Assembly: GCA_902465325.1 (NCBI GenBank)
Contig: CABQMV010000089.1
Coordinates: 1 to 8,600, forward strand
Direction of reading: 5' to 3'
From: an uncultured Oscillospiraceae bacterium
GTDB taxonomy: Bacteria > Bacillota > Clostridia > UBA1212 > SIG427
DNA length: 8,600 bases
This document shows positions 1 through 6,279 of the stretch, piece after piece; within the stretch, counting starts at the first letter, position 1, and the number at the start of each line of letters is the position of its first letter. Both the position numbers and the translations under genes were made by a program. The notes beneath the pieces are model-generated. The model was given only the letters and a program-made list of their open reading frames with translations, had not been told where the DNA came from and did no database searches.

Positions 1-1086
1 ATGACCGGAAACAACATCACAGCCCAAATTATAAAAGCCGACGTTTTTTTTCATAAAATAGTCCTTAAAAATTGGTATAGACTGCGGCAGAAAGCTGCAG
101 TTTTTTTGTGAAAAATTAATAACAATATGAACCCCCATCTTTTCTACCATTTCAGCAATCCTTTTTACCCGCTTATTTACATCATAAAAAAAGGAGGTCT
201 GGATTTTCCGGGCTAAGTCTTTAAAAAAAGTCTCTTCAGAAAGTTCAGAACACCCATACATCCACATTTCCTCATATACAAATTTACAGGAGAAACGCGC
301 TTCTGCTTTTGACAGCATATTGTTATTGTACAGCGGAATCAGTCCCATCCAAAAAATCTTCCATTTTAGTTGAAACGCATAGCCTTTGATATTCTTTTTC
401 AGCGTGTTCAGCAATTCTTTTAATACCTCTATAGCCGTGTCGCTGCCAAAATCATTTTCAACCGGGAAGAGCTTTAAGAAATCCCCACTGGGAAGAATCC
501 CCGGATAGCATATCCGATAGGAATCAATTTCATTTTTAATTTTATTTGCTGTATTGCTTTTTTCTACAACAGCCGATATTTCATTTTTGATTCCATAATG
601 GTCCTTTAAATAGAAATAAATTGTCCGGAGATCTTGCTCCAGGTTTTGTATATCTATATAAAAAATCGGAACTTGATAGGCATCATGGATATATTCACAA
701 AGGGTCACCCCATCCCTGCAGGGATATTTTACTGCAATAACTGCCTCAGGTATCGGCAGCAGTCTCCTTTCCAATATTTGCACAAAGGCCTTTTGATAGG
801 AACAGATGTCATACGGCAGCGGCGTTTGTCCGTCTGATTTCAGCATATTCAGGCTAATGGCCAACCCTACAATGCGTTCAATATAGATAAAATTCATGTC
901 AAACAAGCTTGCTGCTTCAGAAGGAAAATAATAGGTACACAAAATATAAGAAGCTCCCCTGCCTATACGATCCAGTACTGCAATCTGTCCCTGTAGATAG
1001 GTCGCCATACTGTACTTCTGCTCTGCCTGCAAAAGACGCACCGTTAACTTTAATTGATTAATAAAATGGTACAGTTCTTCTTTCAT
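1..1086 (-). CDS. 2-hydroxyacyl-CoA dehydratase subunit (HgdB/FldB/BcrB-C superfamily), 3' end outside window
   Basis: My own translation of the minus strand gives an uninterrupted frame of 362 codons from ATG 1086 to the window edge. It belongs to the iron-sulfur subunit family of 2-hydroxyacyl-CoA dehydratases and benzoyl-CoA reductases, which remove water from 2-hydroxyacyl-CoA, or reduce aromatic CoA esters, by one-electron chemistry. Family hallmarks seen: a YFPSEA segment near residues 53-58 (usual YxPxEl), ICSYQKAF at 94-101 (usual CSxxR), YPCRDG at 121-126, KWKIFWMGLIP at 241-251 and NCSFLP at 329-334. C95, C123 and C330 are the likely three [4Fe-4S] cysteine ligands. About 20-60 residues are probably missing at the C-terminus. 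Its ATG overlaps the stop of the preceding gene (ATGA), implying coupled translation. Such enzymes are heterodimers; the sister subunit may follow outside the window. Substrate cannot be read from the sequence. The family call is firm; dehydratase versus reductase is open. Confidence 0.85.
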   Translation of the reverse strand, partial: MKEELYHFINQLKLTVRLLQAEQKYSMATYLQGQIAVLDRIGRGASYILCTYYFPSEAASLFDMNFIYIERIVGLAISLNMLKSDGQTPLPYDICSYQKAFVQILERRLLPIPEAVIAVKYPCRDGVTLCEYIHDAYQVPIFYIDIQNLEQDLRTIYFYLKDHYGIKNEISAVVEKSNTANKIKNEIDSYRICYPGILPSGDFLKLFPVENDFGSDTAIEVLKELLNTLKKNIKGYAFQLKWKIFWMGLIPLYNNNMLSKAEARFSCKFVYEEMWMYGCSELSEETFFKDLARKIQTSFFYDVNKRVKRIAEMVEKMGVHIVINFSQKNCSFLPQSIPIFKDYFMKKNVGFYNLGCDVVSGH

Positions 1087-2010
1087 ACCGTATACTTTAC
1101 CCTTCGTATCACATTGTTTCCGTAATCTGCAATATACAAAAACTCATCGTTTACCGCGATTCCCGCAGGAATATTTAATCTGACATTTTTTAAAGAACCG
1201 TCATCATCTATATAGCCGGAGACTCCGTCCCCAACAACAGTAGTAATAATTTTTGTAGACAGATCAATTCTTCGAATGGCGTGATTATTGGCATCAGCAA
1301 TAAATAAATTGTTTTTATAAAAGGCAATCCAAAAAGGACCGTTCAGCTGAGCCAAATGGGCGGGGCCACTGTCTCCCCGGTATCCTGGCGTCCCTGTCCC
1401 GCACAGAGTTTCAATAATCCCTGTGTTTAGATTTACCTGCCGAATACAGTGATTCCCGTAGTCCGCAATATACAGATAAGTTCCGTCCGGGACTACGCAA
1501 AGCCCATAGGGTTTATTGAGAGCCGCCAGCGTCGCCTGTCCGTAATCCCCCTCATAGCCGTAATCCCCGCTGCCGGCAACAGTAGATATGATTCCTCCTC
1601 CGTCAATTTTCCTGATCACATTATTTCCATAATCATTCGTATATAGATTTCCCTGTTGATCGGTAACAACCCCGCCTGGACGGTTCAGACAGCTTCGGGC
1701 AGCAGGACCGTAATCTCCGGTGTATCCACATGTTCCGGAACCAATAACGGTGGTGATGATTCCCTTTTCAACCATTCTGATGCAATGATTTCCTGTGTCC
1801 GCTATATAGAGCTTACCGGCATGCACCGCAACACCGCTGGGTTTACACAACCGGGCAGAGGCTGCAGCCTCTCCGTCTCCGCTGTATCCAGGTTCACCGC
1901 AGCCTGCTACCGTATAAACCCGTCCCCGCCGGACTTTCTTTATTTGATGGTTAGAGCGGTCAACAAACAGCAAATCTCCCACACCATCAAATTCTACCCC
2001 GTATGGTTCA
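1083..2010 (-). repeat. Six NHL protein repeats (period about 54-57 residues)
   Basis: Within the GGDEF-NHL gene, six copies of a pattern LYIAD-x-GNHxIRxV are followed by a linker of type GxGxxGYxGDxG and an LNxPxG segment. Anchor aspartates are 54, 55, 57, 56 and 56 residues apart. The first blade is the most diverged (LLFVDRSNHQIKKV), and the last linker reads GYIDDDG instead of GYxGDxG. The repeats are clear at protein level but have diverged in DNA. Confidence 0.85.
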
Positions 2011-2588
2011 GAAATGGCAGCATGGTAGGCCAGCGCACCTTCTTTGCAAATCCCTTTTAAATTTTTGCCTACATAGGTGGAACAAATACCGCTTTTCTTG
2101 CTGGTCATTGGTTGATTTTGGTAAAACTCAATTCTGTGTCTGCCGTTCTTCTTGGCCTGCAGCAAAGCAATCTCCGCCGTTTTTAACAATTGGAATACTG
2201 TACAGATTGACTCGGAATTTTGTGAAACTCCCATGCTGTACCGCAGAGGCGTCTTTTCATACGGCCGCAGCACAACAAATCTTTTTTGATTAAATTCTCT
2301 CTGCATGTTCTGCAAATGTACTGTAAGCTGTTCTAAAGACAAATCGCAATAAATAAAAATAAATTCATCACTTCCGTAGTATGCCAGGGCCCCTATTGTA
2401 CATCCCTCAAAAAAACAGGCCATCTTCTGCAGAACAATGTCTCCGCTGTCACTTCCGATTTTTTCATTTACATTCGTAAAGAAGTCAAGATCCAGAAGAG
2501 CAACGGTTATTCGCTTGCCGGTCTTCATACAACTGTCTATATAAGAAATAGCCCATTTTTTGTTATAAAGATTTCCTATGCTCTCCAT
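1083..2588 (-). CDS. GGDEF-like domain fused to six-bladed NHL beta-propeller
   Basis: This 501-residue protein has no signal peptide or membrane segment, so it is probably cytoplasmic. Residues 1-157 form a GGDEF (diguanylate cyclase-type) fold: IGNLYNKK at 4-11 replaces the usual LTGLYNRR entry, LLDLDFF at 31-37 carries the metal-site aspartate, the signature loop reads GSDEF at 72-76, and AKKNGRHRI at 145-153 is the usual C-terminal motif. The second signature glycine is serine and no RxxD inhibitory site precedes the loop, so cyclase activity is doubtful; GTP or c-di-nucleotide binding is possible. Residues about 170-501 hold six NHL repeats, with the aspartates of the VD/AD/ND strands at 210, 264, 319, 376, 432 and 488 and GY-x-GD linkers between blades. 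Such propellers usually bind protein, RNA or ligand. ATG 2588 is preceded by GGAGGAATGGGG, which lies inside the last codons of the SDR gene. Function is unknown. Confidence 0.85.
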   Translation of the reverse strand: MESIGNLYNKKWAISYIDSCMKTGKRITVALLDLDFFTNVNEKIGSDSGDIVLQKMACFFEGCTIGALAYYGSDEFIFIYCDLSLEQLTVHLQNMQREFNQKRFVVLRPYEKTPLRYSMGVSQNSESICTVFQLLKTAEIALLQAKKNGRHRIEFYQNQPMTSKKSGICSTYVGKNLKGICKEGALAYHAAISEPYGVEFDGVGDLLFVDRSNHQIKKVRRGRVYTVAGCGEPGYSGDGEAAASARLCKPSGVAVHAGKLYIADTGNHCIRMVEKGIITTVIGSGTCGYTGDYGPAARSCLNRPGGVVTDQQGNLYTNDYGNNVIRKIDGGGIISTVAGSGDYGYEGDYGQATLAALNKPYGLCVVPDGTYLYIADYGNHCIRQVNLNTGIIETLCGTGTPGYRGDSGPAHLAQLNGPFWIAFYKNNLFIADANNHAIRRIDLSTKIITTVVGDGVSGYIDDDGSLKNVRLNIPAGIAVNDEFLYIADYGNNVIRRVKYTV

Positions 2589-2589
2589 A

Positions 2590-3339
2590 TTAAAGCCCCA
2601 TTCCTCCGTCCAGAGCGATCACCTGTCCAGTGAGATACGGGGGCGTTATTTCCCTGTCTACCAGCGCCTCTACCAGCATAGCCACCTCTTCTGGCTGACA
2701 GATACGTTTCAGGGGAATTTCACGTATAAATTTATCATATACCGCCTGAGGCAGTCCCTCCAGCATCTCTGTATCCACAGCTCCTGGCGCCACTGCATTT
2801 ACACTAACCCCGTATTCGGCCACCTCTTTGGCCAATGCCTTTGTAAAGCCAAGGACGCCTGCTTTAGAAGCCGAATAATTTGTCTGCCCTGAAAGTCCGT
2901 TAAGCCCGCTGACAGAGCTGATATTGACGATTCGCCCCTGCCGATTCTTCAGCATGTAGGGCAAAATTCCTTTGACAGTATAAAAGACACCTGTCAAATT
3001 TGTGTCCACCACCTCCTGCCATTCCTCCGGCTTCATGTATAACACCGTTTTGTCCTTTCTGATGCCTGCATTATTAACAACCGCATCGATTCTGCCGTAT
3101 CTTCGCAGAATATCTTCCGCTAATTCTTTTATCTGACTGTACTCTTGGGTATCTACCTGACAGGCAGCTGCACAATTACCGTTTTTTTGGCAGAATGCCT
3201 CTACCTGGTGGGCAGCAGCGCTGTTTTCTTTATAGGTAAAAACAACGTTGGCACCCTTCTGTGCTAGCCGTTGAACAACAGCCCTGCCGATTCCCCTGGA
3301 ACCGCCTGTCACCAATATTGTGTTTTGGCATACGCTCAT
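2590..3339 (-). CDS. Short-chain dehydrogenase/reductase, FabG-like 3-oxoacyl reductase
   Basis: This 249-residue classical SDR has the length usual for FabG-type ketoreductases. The NAD(P)-binding motif TGGSRGIG is at residues 11-18, NNAG at 89-92, and the catalytic tetrad is N114, S142 (NISSVSG), Y155 and K159 (YSASK). The C-terminal end LTGQVIALDGGMGL is the family's usual closing segment. It would interconvert a 3-oxo and a 3-hydroxyacyl thioester, or a similar keto/hydroxy pair, in the cytoplasm. Placed between a crotonase homologue and a 2-hydroxyacyl-CoA dehydratase subunit, it more likely acts on a CoA-bound pathway intermediate than in bulk fatty acid synthesis; that is inference from context. 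A strong AGGAGG ribosome binding site sits in the 13-nt gap after the crotonase stop. Its TAA is one base from the ATG of the GGDEF-NHL gene. Confidence 0.9.
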   Translation of the reverse strand: MSVCQNTILVTGGSRGIGRAVVQRLAQKGANVVFTYKENSAAAHQVEAFCQKNGNCAAACQVDTQEYSQIKELAEDILRRYGRIDAVVNNAGIRKDKTVLYMKPEEWQEVVDTNLTGVFYTVKGILPYMLKNRQGRIVNISSVSGLNGLSGQTNYSASKAGVLGFTKALAKEVAEYGVSVNAVAPGAVDTEMLEGLPQAVYDKFIREIPLKRICQPEEVAMLVEALVDREITPPYLTGQVIALDGGMGL

Positions 3340-3352
3340 GTAACCCCCTCCT

Positions 3353-4069
3353 CTATAATCGATAGTGTTTTAATCTTTCTTCCAGTTCTTTTGAATAAAC
3401 GGTTTTTAACAGCCTCCACAGCGGAAAATGCGTAAGCGCCCGCCTGTTGAGAATTGCTTTTGTATGCTTCAGAGTGGTATAGGACTTTGTCAGTATATTT
3501 TCTATAAGGCTTCCTGCGGCCTTCTGCAGCTCCTCACTTGCTGTAAGCTGATAGAATAGGCCTCTATCATAAGCCTCCTGGCTATTGATTCGTTCATTGG
3601 TCATACAAAATTTTTTTGCAAGGGAAAAGCCGACGCTTCTTTGAAGCAGCTCAAGTCCCCCATCTGTAAGCAATCCGCCATATTGCGGATCCGGCAGCCA
3701 GAGCCATGTCCTGTCTGAAGCAATTCTGAAGTCGCAGGCCATGACAATAGAGACGGCAGAACCAATGATGCCGCCATCCAGTAAAGCAATATAGATTTTA
3801 CTGGAACGGAGAATCAGTTGATTAATTCGGTAAACCAGCCAAACTGCGCGGAGAAGATCAATTTTTCCGGATTTATTTGCCAGAAGCCGCCGCAGATCAA
3901 GTCCGGACGAAAAGATAAACGGCTTCTTACTTTCTAACAGAACACAGCCAACAGAGCTGTCCTTTTCTGCTGCCTGTAAATTCTGGTATATGTCATACAG
4001 AATCGGGCAATCCAGGGCATTGGTTGGCGGGTGATGGATATAAATTCTTTTCAGCATAGAAAATTTCAT
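3353..4069 (-). CDS. Enoyl-CoA hydratase/isomerase (crotonase) family protein with atypical active site
   Basis: This 238-residue crotonase-fold protein is slightly shorter than the usual 255-265. Recognisable parts are PPTNAL at 14-19, FSSGLDL at 53-59 (the oxyanion-hole strand, usually FxAGxDL), ALLDGGIIGSAVSIVMACDFRIAS at 95-118, and PDPQYGGLLTDGG at 126-138. Aligned by eye to classical hydratases, the first catalytic Glu (GGCE) falls on S107, the second (PE) on D127, and the GGG oxyanion run is GSA. Ordinary hydratase chemistry is therefore unlikely; isomerase, decarboxylase, hydrolase or non-catalytic roles are possible. It is the first gene of the four-gene operon. ATG 4069 was chosen because no earlier ATG, GTG or TTG lies between it and the in-frame TAA about 45 nt upstream, but its AGGAAAGAG ribosome binding site is weak and rather far; ATG 4057 is an alternative start. 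Confidence 0.82.
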   Translation of the reverse strand: MKFSMLKRIYIHHPPTNALDCPILYDIYQNLQAAEKDSSVGCVLLESKKPFIFSSGLDLRRLLANKSGKIDLLRAVWLVYRINQLILRSSKIYIALLDGGIIGSAVSIVMACDFRIASDRTWLWLPDPQYGGLLTDGGLELLQRSVGFSLAKKFCMTNERINSQEAYDRGLFYQLTASEELQKAAGSLIENILTKSYTTLKHTKAILNRRALTHFPLWRLLKTVYSKELEERLKHYRL

Positions 4070-4102
4070 TTTTGCGCTGTTTTTCTCTTTCCTGCAATAA
4101 AT

Positions 4103-4118
4103 ATAAAATATATTTTAT
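4103..4118. promoter_or_regulatory. Perfect 16-bp AT palindrome, candidate operator/promoter of the crotonase operon
   Basis: The sequence ATAAAATATATTTTAT is its own reverse complement. It lies 34 nt upstream of the crotonase start codon and just after a terminator hairpin, where the promoter of the four-gene operon should be. On the minus strand a weak TTTATC, 16 nt, TATTTT pair could serve as -35/-10, in which case the palindrome would overlap the -10 region, as expected for a repressor site. AT-only palindromes also arise by chance in AT-rich spacers. Confidence 0.35.
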
Positions 4119-4153
4119 CTAACACTGATAAAGCGGTCCCCATGAAACAGCAC

Positions 4154-4195
4154 AGACAACAAAACCATCGCGCAGGAACATATTGCGCGATGGTT
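4154..4195 (-). terminator. Rho-independent terminator, 11-bp perfect stem
   Basis: AACCATCGCGC at 4163-4173 pairs perfectly with GCGCGATGGTT at 4185-4195 across an 11-nt loop. Read on the minus strand, the stem is followed by a U-rich run (GGTTTTGTTGTCT). It therefore stops minus-strand transcription coming from the right, either of the fragment at 4230-4472 or readthrough from the activator/rhamnose operon, before the crotonase operon starts. In the plus direction it is followed only by TCTTCAGT, so plus-strand termination would be weak. Confidence 0.75.
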
Positions 4196-4229
4196 CTTCA
4201 GTACCCAGTATTTACCTTTTTATACTCCT

Positions 4230-4472
4230 TTACAGGGAAACCGGTTTATCCAATCCCTGAAGACGGACAAGCTGTTTCAGACAATCCGTCCACATCTGCT
4301 GCCCTTCTAAAAGACTATCTGCACATTTAATCTGTGTTTCTCTATCGATCTGCTCTTCTGAAAACAATTGATTACGTGCTGCTTCCATATGCCCAAAGCT
4401 AGAGCGTAATACATCCACAATAGAACGTAAGTCTTTATGACAGGAAGAAAAAGAAAATACTTCATACTCAGG
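4230..4472 (-). pseudogene. 5'-truncated minus-strand coding fragment, product not recognised
   Basis: An open minus-strand frame runs from just after an in-frame TAA (4473-4475) to TAA at 4230. The only early start is GTG 4418 (62 codons, beginning VDVLRSSFGHMEAARNQ), and no ribosome binding site precedes it. The peptide is charged, helix-prone and rich in Gln, Glu and Leu, with a plausible C-terminal end (LVRLQGLDKPVSL). A strong terminator follows 35 nt after the stop, as for a real gene 3' end. I infer the tail of a gene whose 5' part has been lost. A genuine small protein starting at GTG 4418 or at the following ATG is the alternative. No family recognised. Confidence 0.4.
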
Positions 4473-5020
4473 TTACCGATATTTCCAGGACAGCAGAAGA
4501 AATAGAAAAGGAACTGACAATTAAATCCACGGATGAAATAGACCTTGAAAGGGATATGGAAGTACATGGAGAAATTACAAGCAGTATAATAGATGGTGCC
4601 TTACAGTTCTACTCAAAAAATGATTTCAGCAGTATGGCCGTCAAAAAATACTACAGTGTTCCTTTTAAGGCTGATATAAGAGTGAAAACAAGCAAAAAGA
4701 ACATACATATTTATTATGGCAAGGGTCGCGTTACAGTGGCACAGTGGAAGCCGAACGAGCTGCGCATTGTGGATCCCTTACTGGATCTGGACCTGGGCTA
4801 CCCGGGCCCGGACATTGAGGCCGACCAATATCTGGATATCACCTGGATTCTTCATAAAACATTTACTGCCCTTCTGATTAACGGGAAGGTTTATCATTAC
4901 GGGGTCAATTATCCCTATATGAATCTGGGGTTTGATTTATCCCATCAGCTATGCATTGGTACAGTCAGCGGGACGGTACTTACCATTGAGAAGATAACCG
5001 TCTCTGAATTAGAATCGTAA
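4424..5020 (+). pseudogene. 5'-truncated plus-strand gene; C-terminal beta-sandwich-like domain
   Basis: This is the only long plus-strand frame without an overlapping gene. It is open from just after TAG 4421-4423 to TAA 5018-5020. The first ATG is 4556 (154 residues, MEVHGEITSSIIDG...), but 40 or more plausible, charged residues lie in frame before it (DRKKKKILHTQ, EEIEKELTIKSTDEID), and the AAAGGG before the ATG is only about 3 nt away. The N-terminal part therefore seems to be missing. The rest alternates short hydrophobic strands with glycine turns (ADIRVKTSKKNIHIYYGKG, LLINGKVYHYG, GTVLTIEKITVSEL), resembling a concanavalin/LamG-like sandwich. From memory, similar C-terminal domains occur in some Firmicute regulators; I cannot confirm this. 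A complete 154-residue protein of unknown function is the alternative. Confidence 0.45.
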
Positions 5021-5416
5021 AATGATTGTATACAAGCTAGGGCAGATCCGTTACAGGAAATGCCCCGGTAAGCTATAAAAGCGGGGATAAAAAACAAAAA
5101 ACCAGGCCTGGCATGATTTTTTATTCCAATGATTGCAGAAGCAGTGTGCTGATATACTCTAGTCTGATGTACGATCAGGTAGAAAGGGCAAGAATATTGC
5201 GCTCATCAGCTAATTCTCCTGTCTGGTATACAGGCTTTAACTGTCAATGTGGCTATTGTGGTGCCTTCAATGATGAAGTCAAAAAAACGTCCTGTTTTGC
5301 AAGGCACTTTACACGGTTTACTTGTAATTATTTCAGGAACTGCTTTTGCTCACCCGGATCTGTCCACCTCTTCCAGATTGAAAATGGGAAGAGAGCAAGC
5401 CTATGCTACAGCGCTT
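5021..5416. other. Gene-poor spacer with possible decayed plus-strand frame
   Basis: No intact gene is supported here. The minus strand downstream of the activator has stops in all frames. On the plus strand a frame from 5183, after TAG 5180-5182, runs into the activator's 3' end. It reads protein-like in part (VAIVVPSMMKSKKRPVLQG, LHGLLVIISGTAFAHPDL) but has no ribosome binding site at its GTG 5249 and no family I recognise. A CCCCG/CGGGG stem with a 14-nt loop (5063-5087 region) and the palindrome CCAGGCCTGG near 5102-5111 are present but are not convincing terminators. Confidence 0.4.
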
Positions 5417-6181
5417 TTACAAGCTTTTCGCAATCAACGCCGCTCCCAGCGCCCCTGTTAACTGGGGTTCAAACGGTATTCTCAGATCCGGGATTGTACG
5501 CTTCATAGAAGCGGCAATCCCTTTGTTTTTTGCCACACCTCCAGTCAAAATTACTTTGCAGGCAGTGTCAACAGGACCAGCCATTGCCAATACGCGATTC
5601 ACAATCGCTTCATAGATGCCTGCGATAATGTCCTCCTTTGCCCTTCCCTTTGCAATCTCCGAAATCACCTCAGATTCGGCAAAGACCGTACAGGTACTGC
5701 TTATTTTACAGGGCCGCTCAGATGCCAGTCCAGATGTAGAAAATGTCTCGATATCCATTTTCATAACTCCCGCTATCACTTCCAGAAAACGTCCGGTTCC
5801 GGCAGAGCATTTATCATTTAAGGTAAATGACTCCACACATCCGTCTTTTGTCATTCGGATGATTTTGCTGTCCTGTCCGCCGATATCAATCACCAGTTGG
5901 GCATCCGGGAAAAGATGAAATACCCCTGTACCATGGCAGGTTATCTCCGTCACAGTTTTATCTGCAAAAGGGACATTATAGCGTCCGTAACCCGTCGCCG
6001 CAATTTTTTTAATTTCCTTCTGTAAGATTCCCGTTTTATTACAGATAGAATGGATAAGCGTCACTACTGTTTCCCTGTGGTCATATCCGCTATCGGTAAT
6101 TTCAAAAGCGAGAATGCTGCAGCTTTCATCAAGCAGTACTGCATTTGCCGAAGTAGAACCAATATCAATTCCCAGATACAT
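5417..6181 (-). CDS. 2-hydroxyacyl-CoA dehydratase activator, BadF/BadG/HgdC-type ATPase
   Basis: This 254-residue ASKHA-fold ATPase is the size of single-domain HgdC-type activators. These form a homodimer with one [4Fe-4S] cluster between subunits and use ATP to inject a low-potential electron into the dehydratase. Seen: GIDIGSTSANAVLLD at 4-18 (phosphate 1), ATGYGR at 62-67, DIGGQDSKII at 99-108, NDKCSAGTGRF at 122-132, STCTVFAESEV at 162-172 and ILTGGVAKNKG at 211-221. C125 and C164 are the expected cluster ligands. ATG 6181 is preferred over an in-frame TTG at 6199, because the TTG overlaps the GGAGGAG ribosome binding site that serves the ATG. It lies about 100 nt after the radical SAM gene with no clear terminator between, so it may be read from the rhamnose operon. 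Its likely partner subunit is about 4.3 kb away at the left end of the window. Confidence 0.92.
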   Translation of the reverse strand: MYLGIDIGSTSANAVLLDESCSILAFEITDSGYDHRETVVTLIHSICNKTGILQKEIKKIAATGYGRYNVPFADKTVTEITCHGTGVFHLFPDAQLVIDIGGQDSKIIRMTKDGCVESFTLNDKCSAGTGRFLEVIAGVMKMDIETFSTSGLASERPCKISSTCTVFAESEVISEIAKGRAKEDIIAGIYEAIVNRVLAMAGPVDTACKVILTGGVAKNKGIAASMKRTIPDLRIPFEPQLTGALGAALIAKSL

Positions 6182-6190
6182 ATATTTCTT

Positions 6191-6197
6191 CTCCTCC
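6191..6197 (-). promoter_or_regulatory. Shine-Dalgarno GGAGGAG deciding the activator start
   Basis: On the minus strand GGAGGAG is followed by 9 nt and ATG 6181. Translation from the upstream in-frame TTG 6199 would place this site inside the coding region and has no other ribosome binding site ahead of it, so ATG 6181 is the supported start. Confidence 0.8.
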
Positions 6198-6279
6198 AAA
6201 CTTTGAAAAACCTTTTGCTCTAAAGAATAGCTGCCGTTTTACAAAAATGTCCATACGAAGATGTACGAAAACGTAACCC

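Noticed and set aside
634..837. 67-codon plus-strand frame
   Set aside because: It lies wholly opposite the dehydratase subunit frame, which carries conserved family motifs on the minus strand.
1083..2010. Regular repeats as a CRISPR or DNA satellite
   Set aside because: The period of about 165 nt is in frame and conserved only at protein level; these are NHL blades.
1449..2293. Plus-strand open frames of 65, 134 and 96 codons opposite the NHL repeats
   Set aside because: They are antisense shadows of the repetitive NHL coding region, are low in family-like composition and have no ribosome binding sites.
4307..4567. 86-codon minus-strand frame rich in Phe, Tyr and Cys
   Set aside because: Its composition is typical of antisense to Lys/Glu-rich coding DNA (the plus fragment), and it overlaps two more protein-like frames.
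5063..5087. CCCCG/CGGGG stem after the plus-strand fragment
   Set aside because: It has a five-bp stem with a 14-nt loop and is followed by A-rich rather than T-rich sequence in the plus direction.
5102..5111. CCAGGCCTGG palindrome between A and T runs as a terminator
   Set aside because: With no spacer the hairpin can form only about 3 bp of stem; the A/T runs do not give a credible terminator.
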